Source: Clostridia bacterium (GTDB lineage: Bacteria; Bacillota; Clostridia; Christensenellales; CAG-917). From it: a stretch of 64,000 bases of DNA. The notes beneath the pieces are model-generated. The model saw only the letters and a list, made by a program, of their open reading frames with translations. It was not told the DNA's origin and did no database searches. The translations under genes and the position numbers were made by a program. The stretch covers positions 116,964 to 180,963 of the forward strand of contig JAFZMH010000008.1 in NCBI GenBank assembly GCA_017553325.1. Reading direction: 5' to 3'. The first letter of the stretch is position 1, and the number at the start of each line of letters is the position of its first letter. Below are positions 52,340 through 59,238 of this stretch, in pieces.

Positions 52340-52346
52340 AGGCAAA

Positions 52347-53282
52347 ATGAAAGGACTTGAAGAAGCGAGAAAGTTTTATGAGACCGCCGGCAAAGCGATG
52401 ATTGCCCGTGAGTTTCCCGACTACGAAGCAAGAATTGCGGTCGGGCTAGTAGGACACGGCTCGGAGTGTTTCGGTTTTGACGATGAGCTTAGTCGTGACC
52501 ACGATTTCGAGACGGGTTTTTCAATTTGGCTCACGAAGGAAGACGAGGAGAAGATAGGTTTCAAACTCACTCGCGCCTACAACAAACTCAAAGCAGAGTA
52601 TTGCGGGACGGGGCTTTCTCACACGAGCGTCATCGGCGCAAACTCGCAGGGGGTGTCAACGATAGACGACTTCTATCGCAGATACACGGGCAGAGACGGT
52701 GCGCCGGAGAACTGGCGTGATTGGCTCTACACTGAGAGTTCATACTTCGCGGAAGCGACCAACGGTGAAGTGTTTAGAGACGATCTCGGCGAATTCAGTG
52801 CGGTTAGAAACACAATTTTGATGGGTATGCCTGAGGACGTGCGCCTCAAAAAGATTGCGGCAAGGTGCGTAAGAATGGCGCAGACCGGCCAGTACAATTT
52901 TGCCCGCGCACTCGCTCACGGTGAGGATGGGGCGGCTATGCTTGCGCTCGATGATTTTGTGAGAAGCGCGGTGGAGACAATCTTTCTCTTGAACAAAAAG
53001 CATTGTCCGTACTACAAGTGGATGTTTAGAGCGATGAAGAGCCTCGACAAACTCTCCGACCTTTCCGCACCGCTCGAGTTTTTGCTCACTGCGGACAACG
53101 ATGAGCAGGGTAAGAAGGTCAAAAAAGAAATCGTCGAGGACGTCTGCCTTGCGATATCAAACGAACTACGCACCCAAGACCTCAGCGACGCAAAAGAGAG
53201 TTATCTCGAGCCGCACGGTTTTTCCGTTCAAAAGCGCATAAAGACGGCAGAGATACGCAATTTGCACATATTAGTTGGTTAA
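52347..53282 (+). CDS. DUF4037 nucleotidyltransferase-like protein
   Basis: 311 residues from ATG 52347 (AGAGG before it); the longer frame overlaps the TPR gene. The N-terminal part has GLVGHGSECFGFDDELSRDHDFETGF, in which GHGS...SRDHDF resembles the GS...DxD active-site pattern of nucleotidyltransferase-fold proteins. The rest is largely helical (HGEDGAAMLALDDFVRSAVETIFLLNKKHCPYYKWM). DUF4037 function is not known to me. Coupled to the TPR gene and followed by a terminator. Confidence 0.82.
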   Translation: MKGLEEARKFYETAGKAMIAREFPDYEARIAVGLVGHGSECFGFDDELSRDHDFETGFSIWLTKEDEEKIGFKLTRAYNKLKAEYCGTGLSHTSVIGANSQGVSTIDDFYRRYTGRDGAPENWRDWLYTESSYFAEATNGEVFRDDLGEFSAVRNTILMGMPEDVRLKKIAARCVRMAQTGQYNFARALAHGEDGAAMLALDDFVRSAVETIFLLNKKHCPYYKWMFRAMKSLDKLSDLSAPLEFLLTADNDEQGKKVKKEIVEDVCLAISNELRTQDLSDAKESYLEPHGFSVQKRIKTAEIRNLHILVG

Positions 53283-53291
53283 AAATGTATA

Positions 53292-53325
53292 AAATAAAAC
53301 TCCGCTCAGCGGAGTTTTTGTTTTG
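53292..53325. terminator. Bidirectional terminator
   Basis: AAACTCCGC-TCA-GCGGAGTTT followed by T-rich sequence, between the convergent DUF4037 and TetR genes. Confidence 0.85.
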
Positions 53326-53334
53326 TTAAACGAG

Positions 53335-53931
53335 TTATTCAAACAGCCCAACGAGAGTGGTTTCAACAATCTTGCGGAATTCGTCGTAGTCAATATAGTT
53401 GTGGTGGTCGTAGACGCATTCGTGAGCGAAGGACTGCGCGATGTCAATGGCAAGGTGGACGCGCTCAACGAGGTTGGGGGCGGTTATGCCTAGGGACTCA
53501 AATCGTTTTGCTATACGCAAGGTCATTTCGTCCTCGAGCGCGATGAAACGGGAGTTGACTTCCTCGTCCGTATGGCACATGGAGTGGAGCGCCTCGTGAA
53601 TCTTGGCATTGTGCTCGTGGGTGCACACGGCAAGTTCGACGGATTGAGAGGCGAGCGACTTCAAGTCGAGGGCGGGTATATGGTCTATGGTGTGCAAAAG
53701 GGGCGCGAAAACCCTGTCAACGTACACGGAGAGCACGTCGAGCAATATATCGCGTTTGTCCTTGAAATAGCCGTACACTATGCCCGTTGACACGCCTGCG
53801 CGTTTTGCGATTTGGGCGGTGTTCGTGTTGTAGTAGCCGACCTCGCTGAAAAGTTCGAAACCGGCCTGGATTATACGGTTTTTCTTTTCGATTGCTCGTT
53901 CCTGTTTTGGGACTCTGACGTCGTTAGCCAT
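53335..53931 (-). CDS. TetR/AcrR-family regulator
   Basis: 198 residues from ATG 53931, chosen for AAGGAG directly upstream; the longer frame has none. The N-terminal helix-turn-helix domain is typical (RIIQAGFELFSEVGYYNTNTAQIAKRAGVSTGIVYGYFKDKRDIL, about residues 19-63). The C-terminal ligand-binding region is divergent and rich in His near the end (HECVYDHHNYIDYDEF). A 9-bp-arm palindrome upstream (53960-53979) is a good operator candidate. The divergent neighbour at 54242 may be a target; no efflux pump is adjacent. Confidence 0.92.
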   Translation of the reverse strand: MANDVRVPKQERAIEKKNRIIQAGFELFSEVGYYNTNTAQIAKRAGVSTGIVYGYFKDKRDILLDVLSVYVDRVFAPLLHTIDHIPALDLKSLASQSVELAVCTHEHNAKIHEALHSMCHTDEEVNSRFIALEDEMTLRIAKRFESLGITAPNLVERVHLAIDIAQSFAHECVYDHHNYIDYDEFRKIVETTLVGLFE

Positions 53932-53959
53932 ACTGCTCCTTAATTGCGTCAATTTTTGC

Positions 53960-53979
53960 CACGTTTGCGTGCAAACGTG
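53960..53979. promoter_or_regulatory. Candidate TetR operator palindrome
   Basis: CACGTTTGC-GT-GCAAACGTG, a perfect inverted repeat with 9-bp arms, 29 bp upstream of the TetR start codon. The rest of the 310-bp gap to 54242 holds no gene; its right end carries the promoter at 54182-54210. Confidence 0.5.
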
Positions 53980-54181
53980 CCTATGATTGCCGCAATACGT
54001 CGCTGCTCCGCGCACAACATTTTTGCTAAACCGCAAAAGAGCATAAAGGCTCAAATCGGTATTTCACACAAATCTCGCGTTTGGAGTTAAGCGGATTATC
54101 AAGTATATTATAACCCCAAAAGTCTCTGAACGCAAGCAAAATATGAAACGTTTTTCACATTCGTAATAAAGAAAAAATATG

Positions 54182-54210
54182 TTAACAATTTGAAACGAAT
54201 ATGCTATAAT
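54182..54210 (+). promoter_or_regulatory. Promoter of the anchored protein gene at 54242
   Basis: TTAACA (54182-54187), 17-bp spacer, TATAAT (54205-54210), followed by AGAAGGAG before the ATG. Confidence 0.72.
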
Positions 54211-54241
54211 ATTCATATCTCAAAAGAAGAAGGAGAAAAAT

Positions 54242-55132
54242 ATGAAGAAATTTTTGCTCGGCTTTTTTATTACGATATTGATTATCGTCATTTTGGTCGT
54301 GGTGGCGGCGGTGATTGTCATCAATCTCACTCCTCGTCAACTTCATCTTGAGCAAATCAGCCTCGGAGAAAAGACTGTTGAGGAACTGGGGCTTGCAGAC
54401 ACGAAAATCATTGATATATACAAAGGCATAAAGAGCATTGGCAACACCAAAGAAGAGGACGTTGTCGATAATCCCGTCAATCAAGAAGAGGAAAAAGCCA
54501 ACGCAGAAGACAATTTTGAGGGCAGTACGCTTGGCAACACCGATGATTATTCGTCGGTAGCCATCGAACCTGTTGTGTACGTTGTGCCAAAACTTATTGA
54601 GTATGACGATACGACGATCGCCTATATTCTTGACAACATCGTTCAACACGCCGATGCTGATTCTTCCGAGGAGATCAAGGCTCTTAAGGATGCAAATCTC
54701 TCCGTCAAGGAACTTTCCATCACAAAGGACGGTTCAACCGGCAAGATGAGAGTCGTATCTTATATGGATCTTTCAAACTATCAAGACGACATCAAAAACG
54801 CGCTCGGGGCGGCGGCAAGCGTATTGCCAATCCCAAAGCAAGCGTATCTTGTCAGCGAATTCACGTTTACCGTCAATTCTCTCACGGGCAAGATGGAAAC
54901 GACCCCCGTCAGCATCTCCGTCAACGGCAACAGCGACGATCCTGTGTCAAGAGCAATTCTTGAAGTTATGGGCAGTATGGCGGACGGTGAGGACGTCGAT
55001 TCTTTGAACGGCAAACTCGGCGAGGCGATCGCACGTGTTGTGGGCAACCTCGGCAGAATAGGCTCTTCGCTATTGCCGCCTTATGGCATGAATGGTGTTG
55101 CGGATCACAAACTCACTCTTGTCACTTATTGA
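54242..55132 (+). CDS. Membrane-anchored extracellular protein of unknown function
   Basis: 296 residues. One hydrophobic helix at about 4-28 (FLLGFFITILIIVILVVVAAVIVI) anchors an extracellular domain; no lipobox or cleavage site is obvious. A low-complexity acidic segment (about 75-105, EEEKANAEDNFEG) is followed by a mixed region with repeated SVKELSITKDG and FTFTVNSLTGKMET-like beta strands, and a helical end. I recognise no family. The single N-terminal anchor is similar in plan to the 985-residue protein at 42112 but the sequences are otherwise unrelated. Confidence 0.72.
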   Translation: MKKFLLGFFITILIIVILVVVAAVIVINLTPRQLHLEQISLGEKTVEELGLADTKIIDIYKGIKSIGNTKEEDVVDNPVNQEEEKANAEDNFEGSTLGNTDDYSSVAIEPVVYVVPKLIEYDDTTIAYILDNIVQHADADSSEEIKALKDANLSVKELSITKDGSTGKMRVVSYMDLSNYQDDIKNALGAAASVLPIPKQAYLVSEFTFTVNSLTGKMETTPVSISVNGNSDDPVSRAILEVMGSMADGEDVDSLNGKLGEAIARVVGNLGRIGSSLLPPYGMNGVADHKLTLVTY

Positions 55133-55151
55133 GTATAATAACGCACGGAAT

Positions 55152-55360
55152 GTGCAGCGCATTCAATTCTGAATGCACTGCAACGATATATATTCCGATG
55201 GAATATGCGATATATCACTTGCGTGATGCGATATATCTTTGACGCGATATGTCTCTTGCGAGACGAGATAGAAAATATATCATATCGCACACGAGCACAG
55301 CGCGCGTATATCGCGCAAATATTAATATTTGCATATCGTATTTGCGGAGCAAATATATCG
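55152..55360. repeat. Array of small hairpins spaced by GCGATATAT
   Basis: At least six short inverted repeats occur in a row: TGCAG.GCATTCA/TGAATGC.CTGCA, TATTCC-GAT-GGAATA, ATCAC-TTGC-GTGAT, GTCTC-TTGC-GAGAC, CAAATA-TTAA-TATTTG and ATTTGC-GGA-GCAAAT. They are separated by variants of GCGATATAT. The arms differ but each pairs within itself. The whole array is AT-rich and non-coding, between a gene end and tRNA-Leu. Similar spaced hairpin strings are common in gut Clostridia; role unknown. Confidence 0.7.
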
Positions 55361-55367
55361 CAACAAA

Positions 55368-55393
55368 AAACACGGCAATCGCCGTGCTTTTTT
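55368..55393 (+). terminator. Terminator before tRNA-Leu
   Basis: CACGGC-AATC-GCCGTG followed by seven T residues. Confidence 0.85.
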
Positions 55394-55403
55394 GTTATTC
55401 CAA

Positions 55404-55432
55404 TTGACAAATGCCCATGCTTAATATACAAT
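55404..55432 (+). promoter_or_regulatory. Promoter of tRNA-Leu
   Basis: TTGACA (55404-55409), 17-bp spacer, TACAAT (55427-55432), 11 bp before the tRNA 5' end. Confidence 0.8.
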
Positions 55433-55442
55433 ACTTTTGCTT

Positions 55443-55529
55443 GCGGACGTGGCGAAATTGGCAGACGCGTAAGATTCAGGTTCTTATGAGCAATAGTTCA
55501 TGTGGGTTCAAGTCCCGTCGTCCGCACCA
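55443..55529 (+). tRNA. tRNA-Leu (anticodon CAG)
   Basis: An 87-nt class II tRNA with acceptor stem GCGGACG/CGTCCGC, discriminator A, and encoded CCA at 55527-55529. The D-arm is GGCGAAATTGGCAGACGC. The anticodon stem TAAGA/TCTTA encloses TTCAGGT, so the anticodon is CAG and decodes CTG. A long variable arm follows, then GTTCAAGTCC in the T-arm. It has its own promoter and is followed by a terminator at 55536-55573. Confidence 0.95.
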
Positions 55530-55535
55530 TCAAAG

Positions 55536-55573
55536 AAACCTCTTTTGTCTGCCAAGGCAGGAGAGGTTTTTTT
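55536..55573 (+). terminator. Terminator of tRNA-Leu
   Basis: AAACCTCT/AGAGGTTT with an inner CTGCC-AA-GGCAG stem, followed by a T-run. Confidence 0.85.
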
Positions 55574-55574
55574 G

Positions 55575-55603
55575 TTGTTATCAACGAGAAAACCTGTTAT
55601 AAT
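55575..55603 (+). promoter_or_regulatory. Promoter of the hydrolase gene
   Basis: TTGTTA (55575-55580), 17-bp spacer, TATAAT (55598-55603). The transcript would start near 55610, after the in-frame ATG at 55605, which supports ATG 55653 as the true start. Confidence 0.72.
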
Positions 55604-55652
55604 AATGAAAATTGATTGGCAGAGGGCAATCGCTCCGCGGAGGCAAATAAAC

Positions 55653-56579
55653 ATGGGCATTATTGTTCGGCAGTACAGAGAAAACTTCATAAAACGCTAT
55701 GATTTGGATGAAGGCATTCCATTCCCCGGGCTTTTCGATTTTCCGGGGCTCGTCTGCGAACCTGGGTCGTTCCGTAATTCTGACGGGATCGATATTCGGT
55801 ACTTCATGTATTATTATGAAGGCTTCCGAACGGATAAGCTGATCCTTTTTTGCCACGGACTCGGTCCCGGGCATACTCCCTATACGGCTGATATTGAGCA
55901 GCTGTGCCGTGCAGGCATGAGAGTTCTGACTTTTGATTATGCGGGCTGTGGCGCATCGGGCGGAGAGCGCATGACTTCCGTCAATGCTCCGGCAAGGGAC
56001 GCTGTTGAGCTATTGAAGCTTCTCGATCCGAAGGAGGAGATCATTCTGGTAGGTCATTCGCTCGGAGGCTATACGGCGCTGACCCTTTCGAATTACCTTC
56101 CGCGTATAAAACGCGCGGTTATCATTTCAGGATTTGTTAGCATTTCGGACGAAATGATGGGTTTCGTGAAGCTCAGATTCCTTGCCAACCGCGTGAAAAG
56201 CTATGAAAAGAAGCTCGTCCCGGGCTTCGGTACTTTGAATAATCGGGCATATCTTTCGTCAACGCAGGATAAACTCCTGTGGATCCATTCGACGGATGAC
56301 CCGGTTGTCAGTTACAAATACAATGCTTCGCAGGTGATCAAGCTCGGAAACCAGAATGTGCGAGTCATTTCGGTTGAAAACAAGGGACATATGCCTCAGT
56401 ATACGTGCGAAGCGCTGGCTAAGATGCACGCCTGGCTTGGAGAATACTACCGGGAGATCAACGAAAAGAAGCTCAATACGGCAGATGAGAAAAATGCTTA
56501 TTTCAAAGACAAACCTGCCTTGCAGATGCAGGAACCTGATCCCGCTATATTTGGAGAGATAATTCGCTTTCTCGAATAA
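55653..56579 (+). CDS. Alpha/beta hydrolase (serine hydrolase/lipase-like)
   Basis: 308 residues from ATG 55653: GGAGG lies nine bases before it, and the promoter sits downstream of the alternative start contexts. Alpha/beta hydrolase fold: HGLGPGH oxyanion region, FDYAGCGASGGE, nucleophile elbow VGHSLGGY, acid Asp in HSTDDPVV, and catalytic His in NKGHMPQ. Substrate unknown. Leu is often encoded by CTG (at least seven visible), rarely used in neighbouring genes, and the gene sits directly after tRNA-Leu(CAG). Both hint at horizontal acquisition, though no integrase or duplicated tRNA end is visible. Confidence 0.85.
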   Translation: MGIIVRQYRENFIKRYDLDEGIPFPGLFDFPGLVCEPGSFRNSDGIDIRYFMYYYEGFRTDKLILFCHGLGPGHTPYTADIEQLCRAGMRVLTFDYAGCGASGGERMTSVNAPARDAVELLKLLDPKEEIILVGHSLGGYTALTLSNYLPRIKRAVIISGFVSISDEMMGFVKLRFLANRVKSYEKKLVPGFGTLNNRAYLSSTQDKLLWIHSTDDPVVSYKYNASQVIKLGNQNVRVISVENKGHMPQYTCEALAKMHAWLGEYYREINEKKLNTADEKNAYFKDKPALQMQEPDPAIFGEIIRFLE

Positions 56580-56683
56580 ATCGCGTCACAGCTTTGATCT
56601 GACCGCGATATAAAACATATGTCTTTATTAGGCGTTTTTTCTATGGTTTGGCGCACTTTTACGCGCTCTTTCACAAACAAAAG

Positions 56684-56710
56684 AAATCCGAACTTTTCGG
56701 ATTTTTTTGT
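56684..56710 (+). terminator. Terminator of the hydrolase gene
   Basis: AAATCCGA-ACTTT-TCGGATTT followed by a T-run. Apart from this and the rplU promoter and leader, the 322-bp gap 56580-56901 shows no gene. Confidence 0.82.
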
Positions 56711-56782
56711 TGCAGTATTTGGCGGAATGGGTGGGTTGTATCACTATATTTATATATATAATAAGAAATCTTGCAAAATCGT

Positions 56783-56811
56783 TTGACAAAAATGCGGGGT
56801 TTTGGTAAAGT
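56783..56811 (+). promoter_or_regulatory. Promoter of rplU-prp-rpmA
   Basis: TTGACA (56783-56788), 17-bp spacer, TAAAGT (56806-56811). Confidence 0.72.
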
Positions 56812-56816
56812 ATAAC

Positions 56817-56901
56817 CCGAGCCGCTCGAAAGTGGTTTTTTAAGTCAAGCGGAAAACCGTTTGCACCTATGTCGGCGAGACTGGTTAGAGGAGGTAAAAC
56901 A
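56817..56901 (+). promoter_or_regulatory. Possible L21 leader RNA
   Basis: The ~85-nt leader between the promoter and rplU contains GAGCCGCTCGAAAGTGG and a later GCGGAAAACCG. Firmicutes carry an L21-responsive autoregulatory leader at exactly this position. I cannot confirm the consensus fold by eye. Confidence 0.4.
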
Positions 56902-57210
56902 ATGTACGCAATTATTGAATGCGGAGGCAAACAATACAAAGTTGCAAAGGACGAACTCGTCAGAGTCGAAAAACTCGATGCCGAAGTCGGAGCAAATGTC
57001 GAACTCAAAACTTTGTTGGTTGCTGACGACAAAGGTAATGTGAAAGCGGGCGAGGCGGCAAAGAACGCAAAGGTTCTTGCAACCGTCAACGCACAGGGCA
57101 AGGCTCCCAAGATTTTGGTTTTCCATTACAAATCAAAAAAGCAAATCAGAAAGCGTCAAGGTCATCGTCAACCGTTCACCGAGTTGAAGATAGTCTCAAT
57201 CGAGGGCTAA
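56902..57210 (+). CDS. rplU: 50S ribosomal protein L21
   Basis: 102 residues from ATG 56902, preceded by AGGAGG. Standard N-terminus MYAIIECGGKQYKV and C-terminal basic signature KSKKQIRKRQGHRQPFTELKI. Binds 23S rRNA near L20. First gene of the conserved rplU-prp-rpmA cluster. Confidence 0.98.
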   Translation: MYAIIECGGKQYKVAKDELVRVEKLDAEVGANVELKTLLVADDKGNVKAGEAAKNAKVLATVNAQGKAPKILVFHYKSKKQIRKRQGHRQPFTELKIVSIEG

Positions 57211-57211
57211 T

Positions 57212-57541
57212 ATGACCAAAATAAGGTTTCAAAAATACGACGGAAAGTTCGTAGGAGTGGAGTGCTCAGGGCACTGCGACTATGCGGACGCGGGCGAAGA
57301 CATCGTGTGTGCGTCTTTGAGTTCGATAGTGCAAACCGCCGTTCTCGGCATAATGAGCATTGTGGGCGTAAACATCGGCTACGAGGTCGACGAGAAAGAA
57401 GGGTATCTCAAAGCGATTCTCCCAAAAACTCTCACGGACGAGCAAGCGCACGACGCGGACGTAATTTTGAAAACCGCATATCTCGGGGTGTCCGACCTCT
57501 ACGAAAATTTTTCGGACTTCATTTCATTGGAGGTAGAATAA
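57212..57541 (+). CDS. prp: Ribosomal-processing cysteine protease Prp
   Basis: 109 residues, starting one base after the rplU stop. The catalytic His is in [20 protein letters not shown] and the catalytic Cys is in the same motif (VCASLS), the family hallmark. Prp removes the N-terminal extension of ribosomal protein L27 in Firmicutes. The adjacent rpmA product has such an extension, so the pair is functionally consistent. Confidence 0.95.
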   Translation: MTKIRFQKYDGKFVGVECSGHCDYADAGEDIVCASLSSIVQTAVLGIMSIVGVNIGYEVDEKEGYLKAILPKTLTDEQAHDADVILKTAYLGVSDLYENFSDFISLEVE

Positions 57542-57542
57542 T

Positions 57543-57818
57543 ATGTTTATCAACATTCAATTGTTCGCTCATAAAAAAGGTACCGGTTCTTCTCACAATG
57601 GTCGTGATAGCGAATCAAAGAGACTTGGACCGAAGCGCGCCGATGGTCAATATGTCCTCGCCGGCAACATTCTCGTTCGCCAAAGAGGCACAAAATATCA
57701 TCCGGGCAACAACGTCGGCATCGGCAAGGACGACACGTTGTTTGCACTCATCGACGGCACTGTAAAGTTTGAGCGTGTAGGTAAATTGCGTAAGCAAGTC
57801 TCTGTGTATTCTGACTGA
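57543..57818 (+). CDS. rpmA: 50S ribosomal protein L27 with cleavable N-terminus
   Basis: 91 residues with GGAGG before ATG. The first residues [13 protein letters not shown] match the Firmicutes pre-L27 leader cut by Prp before the Ala, which exposes the basic N-terminus that reaches the peptidyl-transferase centre. [15 protein letters not shown] and [17 protein letters not shown] are typical L27. Terminator follows at 57845. Confidence 0.98.
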   Translation: MFINIQLFAHKKGTGSSHNGRDSESKRLGPKRADGQYVLAGNILVRQRGTKYHPGNNVGIGKDDTLFALIDGTVKFERVGKLRKQVSVYSD

Positions 57819-57844
57819 AAGAGCACAGTTTAGCGAATAGCATT

Positions 57845-57871
57845 AAAAGGCACTCGTTGAGTGCCTTTTTG
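57845..57871. terminator. Bidirectional terminator of rpmA and ncRNA copy 2
   Basis: AAAAGGCACTC-GTT-GAGTGCCTTTTT. Rightward it ends rpmA; leftward it lies about 20 bases after the end of the second structured RNA candidate. Confidence 0.88.
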
Positions 57872-57892
57872 ATATGCTTTACGTCGTAAAAC

Positions 57893-58130
57893 TCTAAAAT
57901 GAAATTACCTTGCTCCTTCGTATGGTTCTTCCCAAAACGGTCACCCCTAAAAGGGAACCCACCGTCTTTGGGACGCACCGTCGCCACTCTCCATATTATC
58001 GTCCCCTTGTTATACCACGTCGCGTTTTGGGGCATTCGCAACTAGTTCCCAAAACGCTCGCACTTTTGTAAATTCGAGCGGACTCACGCGGTCGTCGCCG
58101 TTGCGACTCCAGTTCTGTCTTCGAAAGAGA
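57893..58130 (-). ncRNA. Candidate structured RNA, copy 2 (unrecognised family)
   Basis: Reverse complement aligns with 1341-1583. The hairpin GTCGC-AACG-GCGAC matches the 5' hairpin of copy 1. The main stem CGTTTTGGG (58048-58056 read on minus) pairs with CCCAAAACG (58023-58031), replacing GCATTTGGGAC/GTCCCACAATGC of copy 1. Several stem positions differ on both sides yet still pair, while single-stranded blocks such as GGGGACGATA and GAACCATAC...AAGGAG are conserved. It lies downstream of plsC and nested hairpin copy F on the same strand, and ends close to a leftward terminator. Confidence 0.65.
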
Positions 58131-58170
58131 AAGTCGTGACTCCTACGCGTCTTCGAACAAATGAACGTTC

Positions 58171-58296
58171 AAAAACCGCGCAATTTGGATGAGATGCGCG
58201 AAAACAAAATAAATAACGCCACCCAGCGTATTGGCATACGCGATGGCGTTTATTTGTTGCAGTTGACAAAGCAGGTCGCCAAATTGTGCGGTTTTT
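58171..58296 (-). repeat. Nested hairpin element, copy F (after plsC, minus strand)
   Basis: Read on minus: outer arm TAAAAACCGCACAATTTGG starts at the plsC stop and pairs with CCAAATTGCGCGGTTTTT. Internal loop: 5' CGACCTGCTTTGTCAACTG, 3' TTTTCGCGCATCTCATC. Inner stem CAA.AAATAAACGCCA with GGCGTTATTTATTTTG. Apical GCGTA/TACGC followed by TGGG. Only copy on the minus strand, still sense to its upstream gene. Confidence 0.75.
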
Positions 58297-59080
58297 AGTC
58301 TGATTTTTTTTGATTGCAGAGTTCCCAATAAGCAGCAACGTCGTGTTCATACTCGCCGTAGTATTCATACCAAACCGGCATCATAAACGGTCTTGGTTTG
58401 TGCTCGGGGAGTTCGCGTGCCAAAGAGTCAATGCCGTTTTGAATGTATTCCGCAATCACGCGACGTTGTTCGCGATTGGGGAGTTCGGGATCGTAGACAA
58501 TCGGTTCGCCAACCGCAATAACGCGGTTTTTCTTTTCGCAATAGACAGGGTAGAATTTGACACATTTGCCAGTTTCTTTGTAGTAAAGTCTGCCGATATC
58601 GGCAAAACCGTCGTATATTGTGCTGACATATTCGGTTGCGCGAACGGGGGATTCGGGGAAGATGACAAGGTCTTTGCCGTTTTCAAGCACTTCCACGCTC
58701 TCTTTAAAAGTCTCCATTATGCGTCTGTCGTGATAAACGATGAGCGGATCGCCCGCGGAGAGCAATCTGCGGAGAAGTGGCATAAGCAACTTTGAAACCA
58801 ACCTATAAAACCATTTGCACTTTTTTGAGCGTCCAAAGAACCCGTCGTGGAAGAAATAGTTTGGACCAACCTTTTTGTCCATTGCATACGAAATCACCCA
58901 CGTTTTGTGTGGGCGCTTGAAATACAACGTCATAAGCGCAGGACCGATTGCTCCGGAGTGGTTGCCAAGAAACACTGCAGGTTCATCCTCCGGCAATTCT
59001 TGTTTTGAAACTACCTCGCTCTTTTTGAAAATCAATTTTGCGAGCGGAGCCATAACTCTTGCAAACAAACTTACTTTCAT
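58295..59080 (-). CDS. plsC: 1-acyl-sn-glycerol-3-phosphate acyltransferase-like protein
   Basis: 261 residues. PlsC-type acyltransferase: the first motif reads GNHSGAIGP (NHSG-x4 form; the classic HX4D has a different fourth residue here, so the Asp position is not obvious). Other motifs are FFHDGFFGRSKKCKWFYR, VYHDRRIMET and VIFPESPVRA, the last corresponding to the EGT(R/S) substrate motif. It could acylate lysophosphatidate or another lipid. A short hydrophobic N-terminus suggests membrane association. Its stop begins hairpin copy F. Confidence 0.75.
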   Translation of the reverse strand: MKVSLFARVMAPLAKLIFKKSEVVSKQELPEDEPAVFLGNHSGAIGPALMTLYFKRPHKTWVISYAMDKKVGPNYFFHDGFFGRSKKCKWFYRLVSKLLMPLLRRLLSAGDPLIVYHDRRIMETFKESVEVLENGKDLVIFPESPVRATEYVSTIYDGFADIGRLYYKETGKCVKFYPVYCEKKNRVIAVGEPIVYDPELPNREQRRVIAEYIQNGIDSLARELPEHKPRPFMMPVWYEYYGEYEHDVAAYWELCNQKKSD

Positions 59081-59200
59081 ATCTTTATTATACTATTTTT
59101 ATGCGTTATTCGCAAACATAATTCGACAAGAAACGTCATTTTAGTCACAAATAAATATAACCGCACAAGTGTATTGTTTGCAGTTTATCGTCGTATGCTA

Positions 59201-59229
59201 TTGAAAAGCGGAGATAATGTTGCTATAAT
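59201..59229 (+). promoter_or_regulatory. Promoter of the OGG-type glycosylase gene
   Basis: TTGAAA (59201-59206), 17-bp spacer, TATAAT (59224-59229). The start codon at 59239 is only nine bases after the -10 and has no ribosome site, predicting a leaderless mRNA. Confidence 0.72.
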
Positions 59230-59238
59230 ATAAATATT

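Noticed and set aside
55152..55360. CRISPR array
   Set aside because: The spacers between hairpins are constant and short while the units are self-complementary and 12-30 bp; CRISPR shows the reverse pattern, and no cas genes are present.
55500..55652. Earlier starts for the hydrolase (overlapping the tRNA or at 55605)
   Set aside because: The frame begins inside tRNA-Leu and ATG 55605 precedes the predicted transcription start; ATG 55653 has GGAGG.
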